Shown here: positions 1-6,947 of the stretch, piece after piece | Numbering within the stretch: position 1 is the first letter of the stretch | Layout of the letters: every line of letters starts with the position of its first letter | Program-made: the position numbers and the translations under genes | From: Gammaproteobacteria bacterium | GTDB lineage: Bacteria > Pseudomonadota > Gammaproteobacteria > S144-34 | Direction: 5' to 3' | Length of the DNA: 6,947 nt | Assembly: GCA_015487895.1 (NCBI GenBank) | Contig: WFOW01000089.1 | Span: 1 to 6,947 of the forward strand | The notes under the pieces: generated by a model | What the model was told of the DNA's origin: nothing | What the model saw: the letters and a program-made list of their open reading frames with translations, nothing else | The model's database searches: none

Positions 1-298
1 GCTCGGCGCCCACTGCTTCACCGCCTTCGGCAGCGCCGTCGCCAAGGACGTCCCGCCCTACGTGACGGTGGGCGGGCATCCGGCGCGCCCGCACGGCATC
101 AACGCCGAGGGGCTGCGCCGGCGCGGCTTCGCGCCCGATGCCATCCGCGCCATCCGCGAGGCCTACCGGGTGCTCTACCGCTCGGGGCTGCGCCGTGAGG
201 AGGCGACCGAGCGCATCGCCGGCATGGCCGCCGGACACCCGGAGCTCGAGCCGCTCGTCGCCTTCCTGCGCGTGCGCGGCCGCGGCCTCGTGCGCTGA
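1..298 (+). CDS. lpxA: UDP-N-acetylglucosamine acyltransferase, C-terminal part (5' end outside window)
   Basis: The last 98 codons are read from base 2 (base 1 ends the previous codon) to the TGA at 296-298. LpxA is a cytoplasmic homotrimer that moves a 3-hydroxyacyl chain from acyl-ACP to UDP-GlcNAc, the first step of lipid A synthesis. The visible part begins in the last turns of the left-handed beta-helix (GAHCFTAFGSAVAKDVPPYV) and passes through the family's signature loop (HPARPHGINAEGLRRRGF). It ends in the alpha-helical C-terminal domain (AIRAIREAYRVLYRSGL, and a final RGLVR close to the E. coli RGLIR end). The catalytic histidine region lies upstream of the window and cannot be checked. 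The stop is 10 bases before the lpxB start, consistent with the usual lpxA-lpxB operon. The assignment is firm from the C-terminal motif; the acyl-chain length preference cannot be read from this part. Confidence 0.94.
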   Translation, partial: LGAHCFTAFGSAVAKDVPPYVTVGGHPARPHGINAEGLRRRGFAPDAIRAIREAYRVLYRSGLRREEATERIAGMAAGHPELEPLVAFLRVRGRGLVR

Positions 299-301
299 GG
301 G
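297..301 (+). promoter_or_regulatory. Shine-Dalgarno sequence for lpxB (GAGGG)
   Basis: GAGGG overlaps the lpxA stop codon and lies 7 bases before the GTG at 309. It supports that GTG as the lpxB start over the in-frame upstream codons inside lpxA, and suggests that terminating lpxA ribosomes can reinitiate on lpxB. Confidence 0.7.
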
Positions 302-308
302 CCGGCCG

Positions 309-1451
309 GTGCGCGTCGCCCTGGTCGCGGGCGAGGCCTCGGGCGACCGCCTCGGTGCGGGGCTCGTGCGGGCGCTCCGCGAGCGCGTCCCGCAGGCGCG
401 CTTCCTCGGCGTGGGCGGGCCGCTGATGGCCGCCGAGGGCGTGGAGCTCCTGGCCCCGGCCGAGGCGCTCTCCGTGATGGGGCTGGCCGAGGTGCTCGCC
501 CACCTGCCGCGCCTGTGGCGCCTGCGCGCGCGCCTGCGGCGGGCGCTGCTCGCCGCGCGGCCGGACGTCCTCGTCGGTATCGACTCGCCGGACTTCAATC
601 TGGGCCTGGAGCGCGCCCTGCGCCGCGCCGGAGTGCCCACGGTGCACTACGTGAGCCCCTCGGTATGGGCCTGGCGCGAGGGGCGCGTGCGCACCGTCGC
701 CCGCGCGGCCGACCGTGTGCTCACGCTCTTCGACTTCGAGGAGGACTTCTACCGCCGCCACGGCGTTCCGGCCACCTTCGTCGGACACCCCTTGGCCGAT
801 CTCCTGCCGCAGACGCCGGACCGGGCCGCGGCGCGCGCCGCCCTCGGGCTGCCCGCGCAGGGGACGGTGGTGGCGGTGCTCCCGGGCAGCCGCCGCGGCG
901 AGGTGGCGCGCCTCGGCCCGCCCTTCGCCGGCACCGTCGCCTGGCTCGCGGCGCGGCGGCCCGCGCTGCGCTTCGTCGCTCCGATGGCGGGCGAGGCCGT
1001 CGAGGCGCTCTGGCGCACGGCCCTCGCGCGGGAAGCCCCGCAGGTGCCCGTCACCACCGTGCGGGGCCGCGCGCATGAGGCGCTCGCGGCGGCCGACGTC
1101 GCGCTGGTGGCGAGCGGCACGGCGACCCTGGAGGCGCTCTTGCTGAAGCGCCCCATGGTGGTAGCCTATCGGCTGTCGCCGCCGACCTATGCCGTGCTGC
1201 GGCGGCTCGTCCGCGTCGAGCGCTACGCCTTGCCCAACCTGCTGGCAGGGGCCGATCTGGTGCCGGAGCTGATCCAGGATGCCGCCACCCCCGAGCGCCT
1301 CGGCGCCGAGGTGCTGGGCTGGCTCGAGGCGCCGGAGCGCCGCCGGCGCCTCGAGGCGGCCTTCGGCGCCATCCACCACCGCTTGCGCCGCGACGCCGAC
1401 CGCCGCGCGGCCGAGGCCGTGCTCGAGGTCGCGCGGAGGGCGCGGGCGTGA
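309..1451 (+). CDS. lpxB: Lipid-A-disaccharide synthase
   Basis: 380 aa, against 382 in E. coli. LpxB is a membrane-associated GT-B fold glycosyltransferase (family GT19) that joins UDP-2,3-diacylglucosamine and lipid X to form the beta-1,6-linked lipid A disaccharide on the cytoplasmic face. The visible motifs run in the family order: [10 protein letters not shown] at residues 4-13, GIDSPDFN at 90-97, [10 protein letters not shown] at 114-123, LPGSR at 191-195, ASGTATLE at 268-275, then a PNLLAG segment. D92 and R195 fall where the essential D98 and R201 of the E. coli enzyme lie, with a constant six-residue offset. The frame stays open back to base 138, but that part is lpxA in another frame. 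The GTG at 309 is chosen because the protein then begins directly at the conserved N-terminal strand and a GAGGG site precedes it. The TGA overlaps the rnhB start by four bases. Nothing is truncated or missing. Confidence 0.97.
   Translation: MRVALVAGEASGDRLGAGLVRALRERVPQARFLGVGGPLMAAEGVELLAPAEALSVMGLAEVLAHLPRLWRLRARLRRALLAARPDVLVGIDSPDFNLGLERALRRAGVPTVHYVSPSVWAWREGRVRTVARAADRVLTLFDFEEDFYRRHGVPATFVGHPLADLLPQTPDRAAARAALGLPAQGTVVAVLPGSRRGEVARLGPPFAGTVAWLAARRPALRFVAPMAGEAVEALWRTALAREAPQVPVTTVRGRAHEALAAADVALVASGTATLEALLLKRPMVVAYRLSPPTYAVLRRLVRVERYALPNLLAGADLVPELIQDAATPERLGAEVLGWLEAPERRRRLEAAFGAIHHRLRRDADRRAAEAVLEVARRARA
1435..1440 (+). promoter_or_regulatory. Shine-Dalgarno sequence for rnhB (GGAGGG), inside lpxB
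   Basis: GGAGGG lies in the last codons of lpxB, with 7 bases between it and the GTG at 1448. It supports the GTG that overlaps the lpxB stop as the true rnhB start. Confidence 0.75.
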
Positions 1452-2050
1452 GCGGGCAGGGCACCCTCGACTTCGCCTGCGGCCGCGTGGCCGGCGTGGA
1501 CGAGGCGGGCCGCGGCCCCCTGGCCGGACCCGTGGTGGCGGCGGCGGTCATCCTCGACCCGGCGCGCCCGATCGAGGGCCTGGCCGACTCCAAGCGGCTC
1601 GCGCCCGGCATGCGCGAGCGCCTCGCGGCGCTCATCCGCGCGCGTGCGCTGGCCTGGGGCGTGGGGCGGGCCGGGGTGGACGAGATCGACCGCCACAACG
1701 TCCTCCAGGCGACGCTGCTCGCCATGGCGCGCGCGGTGGCGGCGCTGCGGCCGCCGCCGGACTACGCGCTGGTGGACGGCGACCGCTGGCCGCCGCTTCC
1801 CTGCCCGGGCGAGACGGTGGTGGGCGGCGACGCCCGCGAGCCGGCGATCGCCGCCGCCTCCATCCTCGCCAAGACCGTGCGCGACGCCGAGATGGTCGCG
1901 CTCGACCGCCGCTTCCCGGGCTACGGCTTCGCCGCCCACAAGGGCTACGCGACGCCGGCGCACCTGGAGGCCCTGCGCCGCCTCGGGCCGTGCCCCGCGC
2001 ACCGGCGCAGCTTCGCCCCGGTGCGCGCGCTGCTGGAGGCGACGGCGTGA
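1448..2050 (+). CDS. rnhB: Ribonuclease HII
   Basis: 200 aa, the usual length for a proteobacterial RNase HII. The enzyme cuts the RNA strand of RNA-DNA hybrids and starts removal of single ribonucleotides misinserted into DNA, acting in the cytoplasm with a divalent metal. The conserved elements are all present: [13 protein letters not shown] at residues 16-28, the LADSKRL block near 46-51, LVDGDRWP near 108-114, GGDAREP at 126-132 and AAASILAK near 135-142, followed by the [11 protein letters not shown] block. The four acidic active-site residues are D18, E19, D110 and D128, matching D10, E11, D108 and D126 of E. coli. The GTG start overlaps the lpxB stop (GTGA), and the gene's own stop overlaps the dnaE start in the same way. 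This implies translational coupling on both sides. Its place before dnaE fits a role in genome maintenance. Confidence 0.97.
   Translation: MSGQGTLDFACGRVAGVDEAGRGPLAGPVVAAAVILDPARPIEGLADSKRLAPGMRERLAALIRARALAWGVGRAGVDEIDRHNVLQATLLAMARAVAALRPPPDYALVDGDRWPPLPCPGETVVGGDAREPAIAAASILAKTVRDAEMVALDRRFPGYGFAAHKGYATPAHLEALRRLGPCPAHRRSFAPVRALLEATA
2035..2039 (+). promoter_or_regulatory. Shine-Dalgarno sequence for dnaE (GGAGG), inside rnhB
   Basis: A full GGAGG lies near the end of rnhB, with 7 bases between it and the GTG at 2047. It fixes the dnaE start within an open frame that runs far upstream (to 1279) through lpxB and rnhB. Confidence 0.8.
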
Positions 2051-5000
2051 GCGGCTTCGTCCACCTGCACCTCCACACCGAGTACTCGCTGGTCGACGGC
2101 ATCGTGCGGGTGCCGGAGCTCGTGCGAACGGTGCGCGCGCACGGCATGGGGGCCTGCGCGGTCACGGACCAGTCCAACCTCTTCGCGCTGGTCAAGTTCT
2201 ACCGCGCCGCCGAGCGCGAGGGCATCAAGCCGGTGGCCGGCGCGGACCTGTGGGTCGCCGACGGCGAGGAGGGCACGCCCTTCCGGCTGGTGGCGCTGTG
2301 CATGGACCGCACCGGCTACCGCAACCTGACCGAGCTCGTCTCGCGCAGCTATCTCGAGGGGCAGGGGCGCGGACGGCCCACGGTGATGCGTGCCTGGCTC
2401 GAGGAGGCGGGCGCGGGGCTCATCCTGCTCGCCGGCCGCGAGAGCGACCTCGGCCGCGCGCTGCTCGCCGGCCGCGAGGACCAGGCGCGCGCGCGCCTCG
2501 AGCGCTGGGCCCGCGGCTTCCCCGACCGCTTCTACGTCGAGCTCGTGCGCACCGGCCGCGAGGGCGAGGCCGTCTACGGGGAGGCCGCGCTGCACCTGGC
2601 CGCGCATGCGGGCGTCGGGGTCGTCGCCACCAACGACGTGCGCTTCCTGCGCCCGGAGGACTACGAGGCGCACGAGGCGCGCGTGTGCATCCACCAGGGA
2701 CGCACCCTGGACGACCCGCGGCGCCCGCGCGAGCACAGCCCCGAGCAGTACCTGCGCACCCCGCAGGAGATGGCCGAGCGCTTCGCCGACGTGCCCGAGG
2801 CGCTGGAGAACAGCGTCGAGATCGCGCGCCGCTGCAATCTCGAGCTGCGCTTCGGCAAGACCTTTCTTCCGGCCTTCCCGGTCCCCGAGGGCGAGACCGT
2901 CGCCAGCCACCTGCGCAAGGAGGCGGCGGCGGGCCTCGAGCGCCGGCTCGCCGAGCGCTTCGGCGAGGAGGGCGCACGGGACGCCGAGCGCCGCCGTCCC
3001 TACGAGGAGCGCCTCGCCACGGAGCTCGAGGTCATCGAGCGCATGGGCTTTCCGGGCTACTTCCTGATCGTGGCCGATTTCATCCGCTGGGCCCGGGAGC
3101 ACGGCGTGCCGGTGGGGCCCGGGCGCGGCTCGGGCGCCGGCTCGCTGGTTGCCTATGCCCTCGGCATCACCGACCTCGACCCGATCGAATACGACCTGCT
3201 CTTCGAGCGCTTTCTGAACCCGGAGCGCGTCTCCATGCCGGACTTCGACGTCGACTTCTGCATGGAGGGGCGCGACCGTGTGATCGAGTACGTCGCCGAG
3301 CGCTACGGGCGCGAGCGCGTGTGCCAGATCATCACCTACGGCTCCATGGCGGCGCGCGCCGTGGTGCGCGACGTCGGCCGCGTGCTCGGCCATCCCTACG
3401 GCTTCGTCGACCGCATCGCCAAGCTCATCCCGGGCGAGATCGGCATGACGCTCGATCGCGCCCTCGAGGAGGAGCCGGAGCTCCGCCGCCTGTACGAGGA
3501 GGACGAGGCGGTGCGGGCCATCCTCGACCTCTCGCGTCGCCTCGAGGGCATCGCGCGCAACCCGGGCAAGCACGCCGGTGGCGTGGTCATCGCCCCGGGG
3601 CCGCTCACGGAGTTCACGCCGCTCTACTGCGAGGAGGACGGCAGCGGGGTCGTCACCCAGTTCGACAAGGACGACGTCGAGGCCATCGGGCTGGTCAAGT
3701 TCGACTTCCTCGGGCTGAAGACGCTCACCGTCATCGACCGCGCCCTCGCCATGGTCAACGCGCGCCGCGCCGCCCAAGGCGAGCCGCCGGTGGACATCCG
3801 CGCCATTCCCCTCGACGACCCGGCCACCTTCGCCCTGCTGCGCCGCTGCGCCACGACGGCGGTCTTCCAGCTCGAGTCCTCGGGCATGAAGGACCTGATC
3901 CGCAGGCTCCAGCCCGACAGCTTCGAGGACATCGTCGCCCTGGTGGCGCTGTTCCGGCCGGGGCCCCTGCAGTCGGGGATGGTCGACGACTTCATCGCCC
4001 GCAAGCACGGCCAGGCGCGGGTGGAGTACCCGCACCCGGCGCTCGAGCCCATCCTCCGCCCGACCTACGGCGTGATCCTGTACCAGGAGCAGGTGATGCA
4101 GATCGCGCAGGTGCTCGCCGGCTACACGCTCGGCGGGGCCGACCTGCTGCGCCGCGCCATGGGCAAGAAGAAGCCCGAGGAGATGGCGCGCCAGCGCGAG
4201 ACCTTCGTGCGCGGGGCCGTGGAGCGCGGCGTGGAGGAGGGGCTGGCGAGCTACATCTTCGACCTCATGGAGAAGTTCGCCGGCTACGGCTTCAACAAGT
4301 CGCACAGCGCCGCCTACGCCCTGATCGCCTACCGGACCGCCTGGCTCAAGGCGCACTATCCGGCCGAGTTCATGGCCGCCGTGCTGTCGGCGGACATGGA
4401 CCACACGGACAAGGTGGTGGGGCTCATCGACGAGTGCCGCGCCCTCGGCCTCGAGGTCCTGCCGCCCGACGTCAACGCCTCGGACTACGCATTCACCGTG
4501 CGCGACGAGCGCACCATCCTCTATGGCCTCGGCGCCATCAAGGGGGTGGGGCGCTCGGCCATCGACTGCCTGCTGTCCGCGCGCCGCGCGGGCGGGCCCT
4601 TCCGCGACCTGCACGATCTCTGCCGGCGCGTGGACCTGCGGCGCCTCAACCGCCGCGCGCTCGAGGCGCTCATCCGCGCGGGCGCGTGCGACGCCCTCGG
4701 CCCCAACCGCGCGACCCTGATGGCGCGCCTGCCGGCGGCGCTCGCCGCCGCCGAGCAGCAGGGGCGCGACGCCGACACGGGGCAGGACGACCTCTTCGGC
4801 GGGGTGGCCGCGGCGCCGCCGGCGGCCGAGGTGGAGGTGGAGGAGTGGGAGGAGGACGAGCGTCTCGCCGGCGAGAAGGAGACGCTGGGCCTCTACCTGA
4901 CGGGGCATCCCTACGCGCGCTACGAGGCCGAGCTGGCGCCGCTGGTGAGCGCCCGGCTCGCCGACCTCGCCGCTCCGGGGGGCGGACGCGAGGAGCGCGT

Positions 5001-5502
5001 GCGCGTGGCGGGGCTGGTCGTGCGCCTGCGCGAGCGCAAGACCCAGCGCGGCGGGCGCATGGCCTTCGTGCTGCTCGACGACCGCAGCGGGCGCATCGAG
5101 GTGCGCCTCTTCGACGAGGTGCTCGAGCGCGCCCGCGGGAAGATCGCCCGCGACCGCGTGGTGGTGGTGGAGGGCACGCTCGGCCGCGACGACTACGCCG
5201 AGGCGCCGCGCGTGACGGCCGACGCCGTCTACACGGTGGAGGAGGCGCGCGAGCGGATGGCGCGCCGCCTCGAGATCCGCGTGGACGCCGCGCGCGCCGG
5301 CAACGGCTTCGCCGGTGCGCTGGAGAAGGCGCTCGGCCCCTTCCGGCGCGGGCCGTGCGAGGTGTGGATCGACTATCTGGGGCACGGCGCGCGCGCGCGC
5401 CTGCCGCTCGGCGAGGAGTGGCGGGTGCGCCCGAGCGAGGCGCTGCTCGCCGAGCTGCGGGCGCTGGTGGGCGAGGACGCCGTGCGCGTGGTCTACGGCT
5501 GA
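2047..5502 (+). CDS. dnaE: DNA polymerase III alpha subunit (replicative polymerase)
   Basis: 1151 aa, close to the 1160 aa of E. coli DnaE. This C-family polymerase is the synthesising subunit of the replisome. An N-terminal PHP domain (about 1-270) opens with HLHLHTEYS (6-14). The palm carries [10 protein letters not shown] (357-366) and PDFDVDF (398-404), with catalytic D401 and D403 at exactly the E. coli numbering. The third catalytic aspartate is D553 in VKFDFLGL. The fingers show LESSGMK (609-615), MGKKK (705-709) and FNKSHSAAY (749-757). A helix-hairpin-helix region starts near 827. QDDLF (913-917) matches the internal sliding-clamp binding motif. An OB fold covers about 984-1060, followed by the tau-binding C-terminal region. 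The PHP domain lacks several metal ligands (Q42, R199), so proofreading probably depends on a separate DnaQ. The gene starts on GTG overlapping the rnhB stop; the frame is intact throughout. Confidence 0.98.
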   Translation: MSGFVHLHLHTEYSLVDGIVRVPELVRTVRAHGMGACAVTDQSNLFALVKFYRAAEREGIKPVAGADLWVADGEEGTPFRLVALCMDRTGYRNLTELVSRSYLEGQGRGRPTVMRAWLEEAGAGLILLAGRESDLGRALLAGREDQARARLERWARGFPDRFYVELVRTGREGEAVYGEAALHLAAHAGVGVVATNDVRFLRPEDYEAHEARVCIHQGRTLDDPRRPREHSPEQYLRTPQEMAERFADVPEALENSVEIARRCNLELRFGKTFLPAFPVPEGETVASHLRKEAAAGLERRLAERFGEEGARDAERRRPYEERLATELEVIERMGFPGYFLIVADFIRWAREHGVPVGPGRGSGAGSLVAYALGITDLDPIEYDLLFERFLNPERVSMPDFDVDFCMEGRDRVIEYVAERYGRERVCQIITYGSMAARAVVRDVGRVLGHPYGFVDRIAKLIPGEIGMTLDRALEEEPELRRLYEEDEAVRAILDLSRRLEGIARNPGKHAGGVVIAPGPLTEFTPLYCEEDGSGVVTQFDKDDVEAIGLVKFDFLGLKTLTVIDRALAMVNARRAAQGEPPVDIRAIPLDDPATFALLRRCATTAVFQLESSGMKDLIRRLQPDSFEDIVALVALFRPGPLQSGMVDDFIARKHGQARVEYPHPALEPILRPTYGVILYQEQVMQIAQVLAGYTLGGADLLRRAMGKKKPEEMARQRETFVRGAVERGVEEGLASYIFDLMEKFAGYGFNKSHSAAYALIAYRTAWLKAHYPAEFMAAVLSADMDHTDKVVGLIDECRALGLEVLPPDVNASDYAFTVRDERTILYGLGAIKGVGRSAIDCLLSARRAGGPFRDLHDLCRRVDLRRLNRRALEALIRAGACDALGPNRATLMARLPAALAAAEQQGRDADTGQDDLFGGVAAAPPAAEVEVEEWEEDERLAGEKETLGLYLTGHPYARYEAELAPLVSARLADLAAPGGGREERVRVAGLVVRLRERKTQRGGRMAFVLLDDRSGRIEVRLFDEVLERARGKIARDRVVVVEGTLGRDDYAEAPRVTADAVYTVEEARERMARRLEIRVDAARAGNGFAGALEKALGPFRRGPCEVWIDYLGHGARARLPLGEEWRVRPSEALLAELRALVGEDAVRVVYG
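5387..5400 (+). repeat. (GC)7 dinucleotide run inside dnaE
   Basis: Fourteen bases of uninterrupted alternating GC lie in the C-terminal region of dnaE, encoding part of a Gly-Ala-Arg-Ala-Arg stretch. It is a simple-sequence tract of the sort that arises by chance in such GC-rich coding DNA. Confidence 0.6.
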
Positions 5503-5513
5503 GGGGCCGGAAA

Positions 5514-5520
5514 GGGGGAG
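5514..5520 (+). promoter_or_regulatory. Shine-Dalgarno sequence for trpB2 (GGGGGAG)
   Basis: A purine-rich block in the 22-base gap after dnaE, four bases before the ATG at 5525. It supports that ATG as the start. No promoter or terminator is visible in the gap, so trpB2 is probably read from the dnaE transcript. Confidence 0.7.
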
Positions 5521-5524
5521 AGCG

Positions 5525-6889
5525 ATGAGCGCGGAGCCGACCAAGATCCTGCTCGACGAGAACGAGATCCCGGAGCGGTGGTACAACGTGGCGGCCGACC
5601 TGCCGAGCCCGCTGCCCCCGCCCCTCGGCCCGGACGGCAAGCCCGTCGGGCCCGACGCGCTGGCCGCGATCTTCCCGCCGGCGCTGATCGAGCAGGAGGT
5701 GAGCACCGAGCGCTGGATCGCGATTCCGGAGGCGGTGCGCGAGGTCTACCGCCTGTGGCGGCCGACGCCGCTCTACCGCGCCCGCCGCCTCGAGCAGGCC
5801 CTCGGCACCCCGGCGCGCATCTACTACAAGTACGAGGGCGTGAGCCCCGCGGGCTCGCACAAGCCCAACACGGCGGTGGCCCAGGCCTGGTACAACCGCG
5901 AGGCGGGCATCCGCCGCCTCACCACCGAGACCGGCGCCGGGCAGTGGGGCTCGGCGCTCGCGCTCGCCGGCCAGCTCTTCGGGCTCGACGTGCGCGTCTA
6001 CATGGTGCGCGTGAGCTACGAGCAGAAGCCCTTCCGCCGCTCCATGATCCAGACCTGGGGCGCGGAGGTGCTGCCGAGCCCCACCGACCTCACCGAGGCG
6101 GGGCGCAGGGTGCGCGCCGAGGACCCGGACTCGCCGGGCTCGCTCGGCATCGCCATCTCGGAGGCCGTGGAGGAGGCGGCCTCGCGCGAGGACACCAACT
6201 ACGCCCTCGGCTCGGTGCTCAACCACGTGCTGCTGCACCAGACCGTGATCGGCCTCGAGGCGAAGCGCCAGCTCGAGAAGGTGGGCGAGTATCCGGACAT
6301 GGTCTTCGCCCCCTGCGGCGGCGGCTCCAACTTCGGCGGCATCGCCTTTCCCTTCTACGCCGACAAGGCGGCGGGGCGCGAGGTGCGGCTGGTGGCGGTG
6401 GAGCCCGAGTCCTGCCCGACGCTGACGCGCGGGCGCTATGCCTACGACTACGGCGACACCGTGGGGCTGACGCCGCTGCTGCCCATGTACACCCTCGGCC
6501 ACGACTTCGTGCCCCCGGGCATCCACGCCGGCGGCCTGCGCTATCACGGCGACGCGCCCCTGGTCTGCCACCTCTACCGCGAGGGGCTGCTCGAGGCGGT
6601 GGCCGTCCCGCAGGTGGCCACCTTCGAGGCCGGGGTGCTGTTCGCGCGCACCGAGGGCATCATCCCGGCGCCGGAGTCGAACCACGCCATCCGCGCCATG
6701 GTGGACGAGGCCCTGCGCTGCCGCGAGCGCGGCGAGCCCAAGGTGCTGCTGTTCAACCTCTCGGGGCACGGGCACTTCGACATGGCCGCCTACGACCGCT
6801 ACTTCAACGGCGAGCTCGAGGACTTCGCCTATCCGGAGGAGGCCATCGAGGCGGCGCTGGCGCGCCTGCCGCAGGTGGCGGCGGGCTGA
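5525..6889 (+). CDS. trpB2: TrpB2-type tryptophan synthase beta-like PLP-dependent enzyme
   Basis: 454 aa, longer than ordinary TrpB (about 400) and typical of the TrpB2 branch common in archaea and thermophiles. The fold-type II PLP core is complete. K113 in SHKPNTA is the expected Schiff-base lysine. E135 in ETGAGQWG matches the catalytic glutamate; Trp replaces the His of the TrpB1 motif GAGQHG, as in other TrpB2 proteins. CGGGSNF (264-270) is the cofactor phosphate loop, and S413 in LSGHGHFD fits the residue facing the pyridine nitrogen. The N-terminal [19 protein letters not shown] extension is also TrpB2-like. Family members make tryptophan from indole and a serine donor; archaeal TrpB2 has been reported to prefer O-phosphoserine. 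No trpA lies in the window, so indole salvage is a reasonable inference, but the physiological substrate is not shown. Spacing of 22 bases suggests co-transcription with dnaE. Composition matches the neighbours, giving no sign of recent transfer. Confidence 0.93.
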   Translation: MSAEPTKILLDENEIPERWYNVAADLPSPLPPPLGPDGKPVGPDALAAIFPPALIEQEVSTERWIAIPEAVREVYRLWRPTPLYRARRLEQALGTPARIYYKYEGVSPAGSHKPNTAVAQAWYNREAGIRRLTTETGAGQWGSALALAGQLFGLDVRVYMVRVSYEQKPFRRSMIQTWGAEVLPSPTDLTEAGRRVRAEDPDSPGSLGIAISEAVEEAASREDTNYALGSVLNHVLLHQTVIGLEAKRQLEKVGEYPDMVFAPCGGGSNFGGIAFPFYADKAAGREVRLVAVEPESCPTLTRGRYAYDYGDTVGLTPLLPMYTLGHDFVPPGIHAGGLRYHGDAPLVCHLYREGLLEAVAVPQVATFEAGVLFARTEGIIPAPESNHAIRAMVDEALRCRERGEPKVLLFNLSGHGHFDMAAYDRYFNGELEDFAYPEEAIEAALARLPQVAAG

Positions 6890-6902
6890 GGGCGGGGCGG
6901 GC

Positions 6903-6931
6903 TTGCCGGGCGGTGCCGCGCGGTCTAGCCT
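6903..6931 (+). promoter_or_regulatory. Possible sigma70-type promoter for the next gene
   Basis: TTGCCG at 6903-6908 and TAGCCT at 6926-6931 are separated by 17 bases. The first matches TTGACA at four of six positions. The second matches TATAAT at only three, but those are the most conserved ones (T1, A2, T6). It lies in the only non-coding stretch of note, directly before the ATG at 6941. Transcription would start about 7 bases after the -10, at or just before that ATG. This is a match by eye in a short region; chance remains possible. Confidence 0.35.
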
Positions 6932-6933
6932 AG
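6925..6933. repeat. Two CTAG tetramers one base apart
   Basis: CTAG occurs at 6925-6928 and again at 6930-6933, forming an inverted repeat around one central C. I found no other CTAG in the window by eye. The pair overlaps the proposed -10 element, so it could be a regulator site or simply part of the promoter. Confidence 0.4.
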
Positions 6934-6940
6934 CGTGGCC

Positions 6941-6947
6941 ATGAACC
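6941..6947 (+). CDS. Possible start of the next gene, perhaps accA (only seven bases visible)
   Basis: ATGAACC ends the window, 51 bases after the trpB2 stop. It would encode Met-Asn and a third codon beginning with C. AccA, the acetyl-CoA carboxylase carboxyltransferase alpha subunit, usually follows dnaE in Gammaproteobacteria and often begins Met-Asn-Pro or Met-Asn-Leu, so it fits. Seven bases cannot prove this. There is no clear Shine-Dalgarno sequence in the 15 bases upstream, unlike every other gene here. Confidence 0.3.

Noticed and set aside
138..308. An in-frame upstream extension of lpxB starting at an earlier ATG
   Set aside because: The extension is lpxA coding sequence in another frame, Arg/Ser/Ala-rich and unlike LpxB. 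The GTG at 309 with its GAGGG site gives the normal protein length.
1644..5528. A 1294-codon + strand frame through rnhB and dnaE
   Set aside because: It is an out-of-frame shadow of dnaE, rich in Arg/Ala/Gly/Pro, and contains no family motif.
1945..5706. A 1253-codon open frame on the - strand opposite dnaE
   Set aside because: It is a by-product of extreme GC content and third-position bias, which remove stops from the antisense frame. Its translation is low-complexity (His/Leu/Ala/Gly/Arg-rich) with no recognisable domain, and the + strand holds a complete DnaE.
4670..6775. A 701-codon open frame on the - strand across the end of dnaE and trpB2
   Set aside because: Same compositional artefact; the product becomes almost pure Arg/Ala/Pro/Gly over its second half and runs across two real genes.
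6890..6924. GC-rich stretch after trpB2 as a possible intrinsic terminator
   Set aside because: Only short, poorly paired GC-rich segments are present and no T run follows. There is no convincing hairpin terminator.
6925..6933. CTAG pair as a TrpR operator, suggested by the nearby trpB2
   Set aside because: The trp operator has CTAG cores spaced eight bases start to start; here the spacing is five. The pair also lies downstream of trpB2, not before it.
1..6947. Mobile elements, CRISPR arrays, tRNA/rRNA genes, toxin-antitoxin or defence genes
   Set aside because: None is visible. About 98-99% of the window is accounted for by five housekeeping-type genes, and the only gaps are 10, 22 and 51 bases long.

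Overview
The window is a compact, single-strand block of bacterial housekeeping genes. Base composition is very GC-rich (about three quarters G+C by eye, with strong G/C preference at third codon positions). The order lpxA-lpxB-rnhB-dnaE, together with lipid A genes, points to a Gram-negative bacterium. Having dnaE directly after rnhB is the arrangement typical of Gammaproteobacteria, so a high-GC gammaproteobacterium (for example of the Chromatiales/Ectothiorhodospiraceae type) is the best guess. That guess rests on gene order and remembered family resemblance, not on a database search.

Layout, all on the + strand: bases 1-298 hold the 3' end of lpxA (UDP-GlcNAc acyltransferase, first step of lipid A synthesis). 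Bases 309-1451 hold lpxB (lipid A disaccharide synthase), 1448-2050 rnhB (ribonuclease HII) and 2047-5502 dnaE (replicative DNA polymerase III alpha subunit, complete at 1151 aa). After a 22-base gap, 5525-6889 holds a TrpB2-type PLP-dependent tryptophan synthase beta-like protein. The last 58 bases hold a gap with a possible promoter and, at 6941, an ATG that probably opens the next gene.

The first four genes read as one translationally coupled unit. lpxB, rnhB and dnaE all start with GTG, rnhB and dnaE each overlap the upstream stop by four bases (GTGA), and each start has a good Shine-Dalgarno sequence placed inside or at the end of the preceding gene. The unit joins outer-membrane lipid A synthesis to DNA replication and RNA-primer/ribonucleotide removal, a grouping long known in this class. 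trpB2 lies close enough to dnaE to share its transcript.

The unusual part is the trpB2 gene, which sits where accA usually follows dnaE in Gammaproteobacteria. The final ATGAACC would fit the start of accA (many orthologues begin Met-Asn), so trpB2 may be an insertion between dnaE and accA. No mobile element, CRISPR array, RNA gene or clearly novel system is visible. The window is otherwise an ordinary core-genome region.
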